Positions 1 to 8,110 of a DNA stretch of 64,000 bases are shown here, piece by piece. Origin of the DNA: Caenispirillum bisanense (GTDB lineage Bacteria; Pseudomonadota; Alphaproteobacteria; Rhodospirillales; Rhodospirillaceae); assembly GCF_039523075.1 (NCBI RefSeq), contig NZ_BAAAEP010000011.1, forward strand, positions 1 through 64,000, in the 5' to 3' direction. The notes beneath the pieces were generated by a model. That model saw nothing but the letters and a program-made list of their open reading frames with translations. It did not search any database and was not told where the DNA came from. The translations under genes were made by a program, and so were the position numbers. Position 1 is the stretch's first letter; every line of letters begins with the position of its first letter.

Positions 1-2049
1 CAGGTCGGCGGGCGTGCCGCGATCCACCGCCCCCACCACCTGGCTGCGGGCGGTTTCCGGGTCGTGGCGCGGCAGCCAGATGGTGAAGGTCGCCCCCTCC
101 CCCGGCTCGCTCTCGACGAAGATGAAGCCTTCCGTCTGCCGCACGATGCCGTAGACGGTGGACAGGCCGAGCCCGGTGCCGGCGCCGGTGATGCCGACCT
201 TGGTGGAGAAGAACGGCTCGAAGATGCGGCCCAGGTGCTCCGGCCGGATGCCGGTGCCGGTGTCGGCGACGGCGATCTCGACGTAGCGGCCGGGCGGCAC
301 TTCCTCCACCCCGCGGCGGCGGGCCACCGGCACGTCCACCACGCCGGTGCGGATGGTCAGGGTGCCGCCGCCGGTCATGGCATCGCGGGCATTGACCGCC
401 AGGTTGATGATGACCTGGTCGAACTGGCCGGGGTCGACCCGCACCAGCCCCAGCTCGCGGCCGTGGATCATGCTCAGGGTCACCTGCTCGCCCAGCAGGC
501 GGCGCAGCAGGTGGGAGAGTTCCGACAGCGCGTCAGTGGCGTTCAGCAGCTTGGGCAGCAGCGGCTGCCGACGCGAGAAGGCCAGCAGCTGGCGCACCAG
601 ATTAGCGGCGCGGTTGGCGTTCTGCTTGATCTGCATGATGTCGGCGAAGCTGGGGTCGCCGGCGCCGTGGCGCTGCAGCAGCAGGTCGCAGAAGCCGATC
701 ATGGCGGTCAGCAGGTTGTTGAAGTCGTGCGCCACGCCGCCGGCCAGCTGACCCATGGCCTGCATCTTCTGGGCCTGGGCGAACTGCATCTCCAGGTTCT
801 TCTGCTCGGTGGTGTCGACCACGTGCACCAGGAAGCCGCGCACGCCGCCGTCGCCGCCGCCGCCGGCCTCCGCCTCGCCGCCGTCGCCGCCCAGCGCCGC
901 CACCGCCAGCGAGCACACGCGCTCCGCCGCCTCGGCCAGCCGGACGTCCACCTTGGCCACCGCCCCCGCCTCGCCGGCCAGGGCCATGCGCGACAGCAGC
1001 GCCTCCAGCAGGTCGCGGTCGTCGCCGTCGAGCAGGTCGGCCAGCGGCCGGTCGGTCAGATCGCCCTGGCCGAGGCGCACCAGCTGGCTGAAGGCCGCAT
1101 TCACCGCCTCCAGCGTGCCCGACTGGTCGAGCACCGCCAGCGCCGTCGGCGCCCGCTCGAACAGGCGGCGGAAGGGAGCATCGGCGGCCGACGGCCGGCG
1201 CCGTTCGCCGGGCGTCGCCAGCGCCCGCGGGGTGACGTCGTCCAGCCGCAGCACGGCGGTGCGGGTGCGGGTCTCGCCGCCGTCGTCGAACACGTCCTGG
1301 GCGACGAAGCAGGGCAACGGCTGGCCGTCGCGGGTGCGATAGACCACGACGCCGCGCCAGGTGCCGTCGCCTTCCGGCCCCAGCCCCTCGTGCAGCAGGT
1401 CGTCCACCAGCAGGCCCGACAGTTCCCCCGGCTCCCAGTCCAGCCATTCGGCGAAGCGCTGGTTGGCGAAGCGGATGCGGCCGTCGATGTCGGCGGAATA
1501 GGCGCCCACCGGCAGGAAGTAGAGGAAGTCGGACAGGTCGTCGCGTTCCCGCCGCAGCACCTCGTCGATGGCGCGGCGGGCGGTGACGTCCTCCGCCTCC
1601 CACAGCACGGCGCCGGCGGGCGCCGGGGCCGGGGCGGGGCCGACCGACACCCGCAGCCACTCCGGCCCGCCCACCGCGTCCATGGTCAGCGGCACGTCGA
1701 CGATCTCGCGCATGGGCAGGGAGGCGGCGACGCGCAGGCGGCCGACGCTGACATGGCCCTCGTCGTCGCCGCGGGTCACCCGCCGTTCCAGCTCCGCCAG
1801 CGCCCCCTCGCTGCCCCAGCGCACCCGGGCGGCGGCATTGGCGGCGAGCACGGTGCCGCTGCGCTCGACGATCTGGCGCGGCCGCGGGTCGGCATCGCGC
1901 AGGGCCGCCTCCGCCCCTGCCCGCCGCCGTTCCTCCGGCCGCCAGCGCTGCTGGCGCAGCCACAGGGCGGCGAGCGCGATGCCGGGCAGCGCCGCGCCGA
2001 CGGCCATCCAGGCGAGCGCGGTGATCAGCGGAACCTCAGAGACGGACAC
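1..2049 (-). CDS. cckA: CckA-type hybrid sensor histidine kinase (3' end outside window)
   Basis: Cell-cycle kinase/phosphatase that feeds the ChpT-CtrA phosphorelay controlling division and flagellar genes in alphaproteobacteria. About 683 residues are in the window: one N-terminal membrane helix (about residues 7-30), PAS-like regions, then the H-box GGVAHDFNNLL (His near 441) followed by the block IMQIKQNANRAANLVRQLL, which is the CckA signature. The N-box NLAVNARDAM (near 547), DTGTGI (near 588) and GTGLGLSTVYGIV (near 621) show an intact ATPase domain. The C-terminal receiver domain, expected in CckA, would lie beyond position 1. I chose the GTG at 2049 because it keeps the whole membrane helix and follows a GGGCGGG stretch; ATG 2007 is an alternative. 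The GTG start overlaps the end of flhB by 14 bases, which suggests translational coupling. Confidence 0.88.
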   Translation of the reverse strand, partial: MSVSEVPLITALAWMAVGAALPGIALAALWLRQQRWRPEERRRAGAEAALRDADPRPRQIVERSGTVLAANAAARVRWGSEGALAELERRVTRGDDEGHVSVGRLRVAASLPMREIVDVPLTMDAVGGPEWLRVSVGPAPAPAPAGAVLWEAEDVTARRAIDEVLRRERDDLSDFLYFLPVGAYSADIDGRIRFANQRFAEWLDWEPGELSGLLVDDLLHEGLGPEGDGTWRGVVVYRTRDGQPLPCFVAQDVFDDGGETRTRTAVLRLDDVTPRALATPGERRRPSAADAPFRRLFERAPTALAVLDQSGTLEAVNAAFSQLVRLGQGDLTDRPLADLLDGDDRDLLEALLSRMALAGEAGAVAKVDVRLAEAAERVCSLAVAALGGDGGEAEAGGGGDGGVRGFLVHVVDTTEQKNLEMQFAQAQKMQAMGQLAGGVAHDFNNLLTAMIGFCDLLLQRHGAGDPSFADIMQIKQNANRAANLVRQLLAFSRRQPLLPKLLNATDALSELSHLLRRLLGEQVTLSMIHGRELGLVRVDPGQFDQVIINLAVNARDAMTGGGTLTIRTGVVDVPVARRRGVEEVPPGRYVEIAVADTGTGIRPEHLGRIFEPFFSTKVGITGAGTGLGLSTVYGIVRQTEGFIFVESEPGEGATFTIWLPRHDPETARSQVVGAVDRGTPADL

Positions 2050-3118
2050 GCTGCCCGCCCTTCTTCTTCTGCTTCATGACGAAGCCGATGACCTCGGCCA
2101 CCGCCTTGTAGTGCTCCTGCGGGATTTCCTCCTCCAGGTCCACCGCCTTGAACAGGGCGCGGGCGAGCGGCGGGTTTTCGACGATGGGCACGTCGTTCTC
2201 CTTGGCGATCTCGCGGATCTTCAGGGCGATCAGGTCCTGGCCCTTGGCGACCACCGTCGGGGCGGCCATCTTTTCCATCTCGTACTTCAGCGCCACGGCG
2301 AAGTGGGTCGGGTTGGTGATGACCACGCTGGCATCGGGCACCGCCGACATCATGCGCTGCCGGGCGCGCTGCTGGCGCAGCTGGCGGATCTTGCCCTTGA
2401 TCTGCGGGTCGCCTTCCTGGTCCTTGAATTCGTCCTTCAGTTCCTGCTTGCTCATCTTCAGGCTGTCGCGGTGCTGGTGGCGCTGCCACACGAAGTCGGC
2501 GGTGGCGAGCGCCAGCACCGCCGCGACAACGGCTGCCAACAGAAGAACGATCATCAAATGGGCATGGTCGAGCGTGACCATCAGCGGCTCGTCGACCATC
2601 TGCTCCGGGCTGCGGAAGAACGGCACCACCACCAGCACGCCCACCACCGTGACGATGGAAACCTTGGCCACCGACTTCAGGAACTCGACCAGCGAGTTCT
2701 TCGAGAAGATCTTCTTGAAGCCCTTGATGATGCTGATGTTGCTGAGCTTCGGCTCCAGCTTCTTCGGCGTGAACAGCAGGCCGACCTGGGTGGTGGTGCC
2801 GACGATCGCCAGGATGGTCAGCAGGCCGATGGGCAGCACCAGCCACAGCGACACCTCCCACAGCACCGAGGCGAACAGCTGCCGCGTGCCTTCCGGCGTC
2901 AGTTCCACCCGCGCCATGCGGTCGATGAAGCTTTCCAGGTAGTCGCGCAGGCCCGCCATCACCCACGGCGCCAGCAGCCACATGATGATCAGCGCCCCGC
3001 CCAGCATGAACAGCGTGCGCAGTTCCTGCGATACGGCAACCTGACCGTCGTCCCGCGCTTTCTCAAGCCTTCGGGCGGTCGGCTCTTCTGTTTTGGAGTC
3101 CTTGTCCTCGTCAGCCAA
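2036..3118 (-). CDS. flhB: Flagellar export switch protein FlhB
   Basis: Inner-membrane component of the flagellar type III export gate that switches substrate specificity from rod/hook to filament proteins. It has 360 residues, the usual FlhB length: charged N-terminus (ADEDKDSKTEEPTARRLEKA), four membrane helices, and a cytoplasmic domain carrying the self-cleavage motif NPTH in VVITNPTHFAVALKYE. The start codon is TTG at 3118, with GGAGG about eight bases upstream; no ATG fits the conserved N-terminus. It lies three bases after fliR, and its end overlaps cckA. Confidence 0.97.
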   Translation of the reverse strand: MADEDKDSKTEEPTARRLEKARDDGQVAVSQELRTLFMLGGALIIMWLLAPWVMAGLRDYLESFIDRMARVELTPEGTRQLFASVLWEVSLWLVLPIGLLTILAIVGTTTQVGLLFTPKKLEPKLSNISIIKGFKKIFSKNSLVEFLKSVAKVSIVTVVGVLVVVPFFRSPEQMVDEPLMVTLDHAHLMIVLLLAAVVAAVLALATADFVWQRHQHRDSLKMSKQELKDEFKDQEGDPQIKGKIRQLRQQRARQRMMSAVPDASVVITNPTHFAVALKYEMEKMAAPTVVAKGQDLIALKIREIAKENDVPIVENPPLARALFKAVDLEEEIPQEHYKAVAEVIGFVMKQKKKGGQRVRL

Positions 3119-3121
3119 GGC

Positions 3122-3898
3122 TCACCCTCCGCCGCCGACCGGCAGGAAGCCGGTCAGACTGGTTTCGAAATACCGCAGGAAGACGAACATCATCCCCGGC
3201 AGCGCCACCGCCAGCACCGCCAGACCGAACATGATCTGCAGCGGCAGGCCGATGAAGAAAACGTTCATCTGCGGCGACAGGCGCGACAGCAGGCCCATGC
3301 CGATCTGGAACACCAGGTTGAACACCAGGAACGGCGACGCGATCTGCAGGCCGATCAGGAACGAATCGTCCAGCGTCTCGGTCAGCACCGCCAGCACATC
3401 ACCGATGATGAAGCGGTCCCCGGCCGGAGGAAAGGTCACATAGCTGGAAATCAGCGCCTGAATCATCAGGTGGTGCATGTCCAGCGCGAACATCAGCACC
3501 AGCGCCAGGATGGTCAGGAAGCCGATGATCATGGCGCCCTGGCTTTCGGTCACCGGGTCGAACACCATGGCGCTCATCAGGCCGGTGTCGCGGCCGATGG
3601 AGGTGCCGGCCACCGTCAGCGCCGACATCAGGAACTGGGCGAAGATGCCGAGGAACAGGCCCACCAGCACCTCGCCGCCCACCAGCATCAGCAAGGCGGC
3701 GGTGGTCGGCGGCAGGTCCGGCAGGGTGCGGGAGAGCAGCGGCGTGATCACCAGCGTGATCACCAGCGCCATGGCGATGCGCGCCCGCATGGTGACGTAG
3801 CTGGCCGAAAAGCCCGGCAGGAACATGAACATCGCCCCCAGCCGCGCGAACACGAGCATGAACGCGAACACGTTCGACGTCAGGAATTCGGCGAGCAT
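3122..3898 (-). CDS. fliR: Flagellar export gate protein FliR
   Basis: Integral membrane subunit of the export gate with FliP, FliQ and FlhB. It has 258 residues, rich in hydrophobic segments (about six helices), with typical FliR stretches such as FARLGAMFMFLPGF near the N-terminus and a Gly-rich C-terminus. It sits between fliQ and flhB, the classic gene order, and is separated from flhB by only three bases. Confidence 0.95.
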   Translation of the reverse strand: MLAEFLTSNVFAFMLVFARLGAMFMFLPGFSASYVTMRARIAMALVITLVITPLLSRTLPDLPPTTAALLMLVGGEVLVGLFLGIFAQFLMSALTVAGTSIGRDTGLMSAMVFDPVTESQGAMIIGFLTILALVLMFALDMHHLMIQALISSYVTFPPAGDRFIIGDVLAVLTETLDDSFLIGLQIASPFLVFNLVFQIGMGLLSRLSPQMNVFFIGLPLQIMFGLAVLAVALPGMMFVFLRYFETSLTGFLPVGGGG

Positions 3899-3970
3899 GG
3901 GCGGCGGGCCCCTCCGGCGGTGGGGCGGGGGGCGCCGCCCGGCGCCGTCCCGCCGCGGCAGGATGGCGGT

Positions 3971-4237
3971 CTATTGCAGGTTGACCACGTTGTCCATCAT
4001 GCGCAGCCAGAATTCGTCGATCTGGCGGATCATGAACGGCAGCGTGAACAGGATCGTGACGAACATCACCAGGATCTTCGGCACGAAGGTCAGGGTCATT
4101 TCCTGGATGTGGGTCAGCGTCTGAATCAGCGACACCAGCACGCCGACGGCCAGCGCCACCAGCAGCGTCGGGCCAGCAATCTTGAGCAGGGTCCAGATGC
4201 CGTCACGGGCAATGTCGACGATGACGCTTTCGTTCAT
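3971..4237 (-). CDS. fliQ: Flagellar export gate protein FliQ
   Basis: Small export-gate membrane protein of 88 residues with two hydrophobic helices, the family's normal size. The conserved stretch SLIQTLTHIQEMTLTFVPK, typical of FliQ, is present. It is followed by a GC-rich 72-base gap before fliR. It belongs to the leftward flgB-flhB unit. Confidence 0.96.
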   Translation of the reverse strand: MNESVIVDIARDGIWTLLKIAGPTLLVALAVGVLVSLIQTLTHIQEMTLTFVPKILVMFVTILFTLPFMIRQIDEFWLRMMDNVVNLQ

Positions 4238-4297
4238 GGCCCCATGTCACGGCGCGGGAGCGGGAAAGGACGCAGCGGCTGCGGCGGCGGCCGCCCG

Positions 4298-4612
4298 TCA
4301 GATCGGCATCTTGAGGATTTCCTGGTAGGCCGAAACCACCCGGTCGCGGATGGTGACCACCGTATCCAGCGCCATTTCCGCGTTGGCCACCGCCATCACC
4401 ACGTCGCGCATGTCGGCCTGGCCGTTGATGGCCTTCATCTGCACCTCTTCCGACTTGAGGCCGAGGTCGCGAGCCTCGCGCAGGCTGTCCTTCACCAGGC
4501 TGGCGAAGGCCGAACCCTGGCCGGACTCGACGGCCGGCTCCGGCCGGCCCTCGGCGACCGAGCGGGCGGCGCTGTTGTAGGCGTTGATGGCGTTGGTGAA
4601 GCTGACGGCCAT
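4298..4612 (-). CDS. fliE: Flagellar hook-basal body protein FliE
   Basis: Junction protein between the MS ring and the proximal rod, and an early export substrate. It has 104 residues from ATG 4612; a GTG three codons upstream (4621) is possible but less likely. The C-terminal block ADMRDVVMAVANAEMALDTV and the ending VSAYQEILKMPI are typical FliE. It lies between flgC and fliQ, as in most alphaproteobacteria. Confidence 0.95.
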   Translation of the reverse strand: MAVSFTNAINAYNSAARSVAEGRPEPAVESGQGSAFASLVKDSLREARDLGLKSEEVQMKAINGQADMRDVVMAVANAEMALDTVVTIRDRVVSAYQEILKMPI

Positions 4613-4658
4613 GTCTCTCACTCTCTCTCAGCAGGGGCGCGCGGGCGTTGGTCGCCCG

Positions 4659-5069
4659 TCAGCGCAGCAGGTCCACGGTCTTCGATGTCAGCTGCTTGGA
4701 AACCTGGATGACGTTCATGTTGGCTTCGTAGGACCGTTCCGCCTCGCGCAGGTCCATCAGCTCGACCAGCGGGTTGACGTTGGGGGTCATGATGTAGCCG
4801 TTCTCGTCGGCGGCCGGGTGGCCGGGATCGTACTTGCGGCCGAACGGGCTCATGTCCTCGGTCATGCGGCGGACCACCGGCTTCACCGCGTCCAGTTCCT
4901 GGTCGACCAGGTTGCGGAAGGTGACCAGCTTGCGGCGGTACGGCTCGCCGCCCGGCATGTTGGACAGCGAGTTGGCGTTGGCCAGGTTTTCCGACGTGAC
5001 GCGAATGCGCTTGGACTGCGCCTTCATGCCGGCGGAGGCGATGGCAGAGCTTTTCGACAGATCGTCCAT
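4659..5069 (-). CDS. flgC: Flagellar proximal rod protein FlgC
   Basis: Rod protein of 136 residues. The N-terminal motif RVTSENLANANS matches the conserved rod/hook motif ANLANAxT, and the C-terminal YEANMNVIQVSKQL is the usual flagellar coiled-coil end. It lies 19 bases after flgB and is presumably cotranscribed with it. Confidence 0.96.
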   Translation of the reverse strand: MDDLSKSSAIASAGMKAQSKRIRVTSENLANANSLSNMPGGEPYRRKLVTFRNLVDQELDAVKPVVRRMTEDMSPFGRKYDPGHPAADENGYIMTPNVNPLVELMDLREAERSYEANMNVIQVSKQLTSKTVDLLR

Positions 5070-5088
5070 GGCGGCTTACCGTCCTTCC

Positions 5089-5502
5089 TCAGCCCTGGCT
5101 CTTGCCAAGAGCGGTCTTCAGCATCTTCACGTTCTTCTGGAACAGGTTGAGCGCAAGGGTGTACTGCCCCTTCACGCTGCCCACCTTCTCCATCTGCTCT
5201 TCCAGCACGACGCGGTTGCCGTCGATGCTTTCTTCGTAAGGCTTGCCGTAGGAGTCTTCATAGAACGGGCCGCGGGTCGGCAGGGTGCCCGGCAGGTGCC
5301 GCGGATCGGTCTGCGCCACCTGCACCTGCGGCTCCATCACGTTCTTGATTTCCTTGGCGAAATCAAGCTCGCGCAGGTCCTTGGCGCGGTAGTCGGGGGT
5401 ATTGGCGTTGGCGATGTTCTGGGCGAGCACCTTCTGGCGCTGGGCAAGCCAGTCCAGCTTGGTCTTCGCCATGCGGAACAGTCCCAGGTTCTGAAGGTCC
5501 AT
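5089..5502 (-). CDS. flgB: Flagellar proximal rod protein FlgB
   Basis: Rod protein of 137 residues and the first gene of the leftward flagellar unit. The N-terminal motif QNIANANTPDYRAKDL is the conserved flagellar rod signature; the C-terminus is helical (LALNLFQKNVKMLKTAL). A divergent promoter region of about 210 bases separates it from the FlhB-like gene. Confidence 0.96.
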   Translation of the reverse strand: MDLQNLGLFRMAKTKLDWLAQRQKVLAQNIANANTPDYRAKDLRELDFAKEIKNVMEPQVQVAQTDPRHLPGTLPTRGPFYEDSYGKPYEESIDGNRVVLEEQMEKVGSVKGQYTLALNLFQKNVKMLKTALGKSQG

Positions 5503-5562
5503 TCATCCTCTCCATGCGCCGGCGCCGGACGACTCCCGGCTGGCCTGGGAGCATAATCACCC

Positions 5563-5586
5563 GTTTCCGTTTAAGGAACGGTAAAC
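5563..5586. promoter_or_regulatory. Dyad and CtrA-like box upstream of flgB
   Basis: A near-palindrome, GTTTCCGTT-TAAGG-AACGGTAAAC. It contains TTAA-N7-TAAA (5571-5585), one mismatch from the CtrA consensus TTAA-N7-TTAA. It is about 60-80 bases from the flgB start, a reasonable promoter distance. That CtrA binds here is inference, based on the adjacent cckA and on known CtrA control of flagellar genes in alphaproteobacteria. Confidence 0.4.
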
Positions 5587-5657
5587 CGCGGCGCCTGCCC
5601 GGTGCCCCCGACGGGCCTGCCGCCCCTCCCTTATAGCCCCCATGTCTTCATTATTTC

Positions 5658-5672
5658 TTAAGCGCACTCAAC
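5658..5672 (+). promoter_or_regulatory. Weak CtrA-like box upstream of the FlhB-like gene
   Basis: TTAA-N7-CAAC lies 43 bases before the ATG of the rightward flagellar group. The first half-site is perfect and the second keeps only AA. It is a weaker candidate than the box near flgB. Confidence 0.25.
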
Positions 5673-5714
5673 CCATTCTCCCTCACCGGAACCCCGTGCC
5701 GGAGGTGCCTCGCC

Positions 5715-6047
5715 ATGACCGACGACCACGACTCTCGCGCGCAGCAGACGCCGCCGCAGCGGGCCGTTGCCGTCGCCCTGGCCTGGAACCCCGAACACGA
5801 CACGGCCCCGCGGGTCACCGCCTCGGGCCGCGGCGCGGTCGCCGAACAGATCCTGCAGCTGGCCTGGGCCAACGGCGTGCGTGTGCGCGAAGACGCCGAT
5901 CTGGCGCAGATCCTGGCCGCCATCGACCTCGACATGGAAATCCCCGTCGAAGCCTATGCCGCGGTGGCCGAGATCATGCTGTACGTCTATCGCGCCAACG
6001 GACAGGAGATCCCGCCGCCAGCCACGGCGGGCGCATTTGCCCCATGA
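5715..6047 (+). CDS. FlhB C-terminal-domain-like protein (FhlB family)
   Basis: A 110-residue soluble protein resembling only the cytoplasmic domain of FlhB. It has the stretch RAVAVALAWNPEHDTAPRV, GRGAVAEQIL, REDADLAQILAAIDLDMEIP and AYAAVAEIMLYVYR, which match the FlhB segments around and after the cleavage site. NPTH is replaced, so it should not self-cleave. Such free FlhB-like proteins occur next to flagellar genes in many bacteria and can partly replace the FlhB C-domain; that role is inferred here. The start follows GGAGGTG at 5701, and the next gene overlaps its stop (ATGA). Confidence 0.85.
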   Translation: MTDDHDSRAQQTPPQRAVAVALAWNPEHDTAPRVTASGRGAVAEQILQLAWANGVRVREDADLAQILAAIDLDMEIPVEAYAAVAEIMLYVYRANGQEIPPPATAGAFAP

Positions 6048-6373
6048 GCAGCGAGCGCTTCGAAACACTCCGGCTTGATCTGGACAAGGTCGCCTCGGTC
6101 ATCGCCACCGGGCGCCGCCTGCTGGCGCAGGGCCGCACGCTCGACCTGTCGGCGCTGGAAGGCAAGATCGCGGCGGCCTGCACCGCCATCGCCGACCTGC
6201 CCCGCGACGAGGCCCGCGCCCTGCTGCCGGCCCTGGAGGCGCTGCTGGAAGGGCTCGACGACCTTGAACAGGATCTGAAAAGCCAGTACGCAGCACATCT
6301 CGGGCGCGGCGCCCCGGCCGACCCGACGGCCGCCGCCGCCACCTACCGCCGCACCCAGACCGAGACCGACTGA
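6044..6373 (+). CDS. Hypothetical helical protein of the flagellar cluster
   Basis: 109 residues, starting at an ATG that overlaps the upstream stop (ATGA). The sequence is almost wholly predicted helix with heptad-like Leu/Ala spacing (LEALLEGLDDLEQDLKSQY). There are no Cys, signal peptide or membrane segment. Size, helicity and position between the FlhB-like gene and fliO would suit a flagellar export chaperone of FlgN/FliT type, but I see no diagnostic motif, so function is unknown. Confidence 0.75.
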   Translation: MSSERFETLRLDLDKVASVIATGRRLLAQGRTLDLSALEGKIAAACTAIADLPRDEARALLPALEALLEGLDDLEQDLKSQYAAHLGRGAPADPTAAAATYRRTQTETD

Positions 6374-6392
6374 GCCCCGCCGCCGCGCGCCC

Positions 6393-6773
6393 ATGGACGC
6401 CACCGTCTACCTCCGCCTCATCCTCGCCCTGGTGCTGGTCGTCGGCCTCGTGCTGCTGGCCGGCTGGGCCGCGCGCCGCTTCGGCCTGGCGCCCAACGCC
6501 CCGGCCGGGCGGCGGGGGCGGCGCGGCCGGCGCCTCGGCATCGTCGAGGTGACGGCGCTGGATTCGCGCCGCCGGCTGGTGCTGGTCCGCCGTGACGACC
6601 GCGAGCACCTGCTGCTGCTCGGCCCCCAGCGCGACCTGCTGATCGAGGCCGGCATCCCGGCCCCGCCCGAAGACCTGCCCCCCGGCGACGGGCCCGACCC
6701 CGCGCCGCCCGCCCTGCCGCACCGGCCGGACGATCCGGCGCCCATGCCCGCGCCCCAGGAGGACGCCCGATGA
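6393..6773 (+). CDS. fliO: Flagellar biosynthesis protein FliO
   Basis: Membrane protein that helps FliP assemble into the export gate. It has 126 residues: one N-terminal membrane helix (YLRLILALVLVVGLVLLAGW), a very Arg-rich linker, then the FliO beta domain LGIVEVTALDSRRRLVLVRR and HLLLLGPQRDLLIEAGI. The tail is Pro-rich. It overlaps fliP by four bases (ATGA). Confidence 0.9.
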   Translation: MDATVYLRLILALVLVVGLVLLAGWAARRFGLAPNAPAGRRGRRGRRLGIVEVTALDSRRRLVLVRRDDREHLLLLGPQRDLLIEAGIPAPPEDLPPGDGPDPAPPALPHRPDDPAPMPAPQEDAR

Positions 6774-7531
6774 CCCTGCCCCGCCGCCTGCTCGGCCTCG
6801 GCGCCCTGGCCGCCCTGGTTGCCGGCATGCTGGCCCTGGCCGTGCCGCACGATGCGCTGGCTCAGTCCATCAGCGTCGAGCTGGGCGACGACACCGGGTC
6901 CACCACCCGGCGCATCGTGCAGCTGGTGATGCTGATCACGGTCATCACCCTGGCGCCGTCCATCCTGCTGATGGTCACCAGCTTCGTGCGCATCGTGGTG
7001 GTGTTCTCCATCCTGCGCGTCGCCATGGGCACCAACACCACGCCGCCCAACATGGTGCTGGTCAGCCTGGCCATGTTCCTCACCTTCTTCATCATGCAGC
7101 CGGTGTTCGAAACCGCCTGGGATGCGGCGGTGGTGCCCATGGTCAACGAGCAGATCGACGAGTTCGAGGCCTTCGACCGCGCCGTCGCGCCCTTCCACGA
7201 GTTCATGATGCGCCACGTGCGCGAGCGCGACCTCGCCCTGTTCATGGACATCGCCGGCGTCGAGGAACCCGAGTCGCCCGAGGCGGTACCCCTGCGCGCC
7301 CTGGTGCCGGCCTTCATGATCAGCGAGCTGCGGCGCGCCTTCGAGATCGGCTTCCTGATCTACGTGCCCTTCATCATCATCGACATGGTCGTCGCCTCGG
7401 TGCTGATGTCCATGGGCATGATGATGCTGCCGCCGATGATGCTGGCGCTGCCGTTCAAGCTGATCTTCTTCGTGCTGGTGGATGGCTGGTACGTGCTGGT
7501 CGGCAGCCTGGTCCAGAGCTTCGGCGGATAG
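6770..7531 (+). CDS. fliP: Flagellar export gate protein FliP
   Basis: Core export-gate subunit of 253 residues with a cleavable N-terminal signal peptide (ending near DALAQ) and about four later membrane helices. Family stretches include TSFVRIVVVFSILR, FLTFFIMQPVF, LVPAFMISELRRAFEIGF and MSMGMMMLPPMMLALPFKL. It is separated from fliQ and fliR, which are in the divergent group. Confidence 0.97.
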   Translation: MTLPRRLLGLGALAALVAGMLALAVPHDALAQSISVELGDDTGSTTRRIVQLVMLITVITLAPSILLMVTSFVRIVVVFSILRVAMGTNTTPPNMVLVSLAMFLTFFIMQPVFETAWDAAVVPMVNEQIDEFEAFDRAVAPFHEFMMRHVRERDLALFMDIAGVEEPESPEAVPLRALVPAFMISELRRAFEIGFLIYVPFIIIDMVVASVLMSMGMMMLPPMMLALPFKLIFFVLVDGWYVLVGSLVQSFGG

Positions 7532-7535
7532 CGCC

Positions 7536-7877
7536 ATGCCACCGGCCGCCGCCGTCGCCGCCCTCGCCCTGCTGATCGCCGCCGCCCTCGGCCCGCCCCC
7601 GGCCGGCGCGGCGGACGACGAGGCGGCGGCGGCCGCCTTCACCTGCTTCATGGCCTACGGCGAGGCGCAGTCCGCCGCACGCAGCGATGCCGGCCGCCGG
7701 CTGCCGGCCGAGGCGGCGCGTCGCCTGTCCCGCCACATCGACGCCCTGGGCCTGACGGCGGCGGAGCGCGACGCGGCGGTGGCGACGGCGCGCGGGCGCT
7801 ACCTCGCCGCCCGTCCCGACGACCTGCGGCGGGACTGCGACCGGCTGCTGAAGGCCCTGCCGCCGACAAACGGTTGA
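7536..7877 (+). CDS. Small secreted hypothetical protein downstream of fliP
   Basis: 113 residues from ATG 7536, five bases after the fliP stop. It has an N-terminal hydrophobic signal (AAVAALALLIAAALGPPPAGAA) ending near AGAA-DD, then a mature helical domain of about 85 residues with two Cys (FTCFMAY and RRDCDRLL) that could form a disulfide in the periplasm. No family recognised. Its tight spacing suggests cotranscription with fliP, but a flagellar role is not shown. Confidence 0.7.
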   Translation: MPPAAAVAALALLIAAALGPPPAGAADDEAAAAAFTCFMAYGEAQSAARSDAGRRLPAEAARRLSRHIDALGLTAAERDAAVATARGRYLAARPDDLRRDCDRLLKALPPTNG

Positions 7878-7907
7878 CACCGGCAGCCCTTTCCGCCCAC
7901 CATCCTG

Positions 7908-8015
7908 CCTGTTCCAGGGGAGCCCCGTTAGGGGGCTGAGAAACCGCCGGGCCTTGGCCGACGCGGAGACCCTTTGAACCTGATCCGGCTCGTACCGGCG
8001 TAGGGAGGAAACAGG
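7908..8015 (+). ncRNA. TPP riboswitch (THI element)
   Basis: All conserved parts of the TPP aptamer are present: closing stem CCTGTTCC (7908-7915) with GGAAACAGG (8007-8015), GGGGCTGAGA in the pyrimidine-sensor helix, and GACCCTTTGAACCTGATC followed by CGTAGGGA in the pyrophosphate-sensor helix. It lies 134 bases upstream of thiC, its expected target. Confidence 0.96.
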
Positions 8016-8110
8016 TCTCGGCCACCGCGCCGGCGCGCCCGCCATCCAGGGCACCCGCCGCCCGCCCGCCCGCAGACCGCACCCATTCCGCCACAGCGCA
8101 GGCGACAGCC

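Noticed and set aside
64..4711. Long plus-strand frames opposite cckA, flhB, fliR and neighbours
   Set aside because: Antisense shadows of recognised flagellar and kinase genes; no conserved motif on the plus strand.
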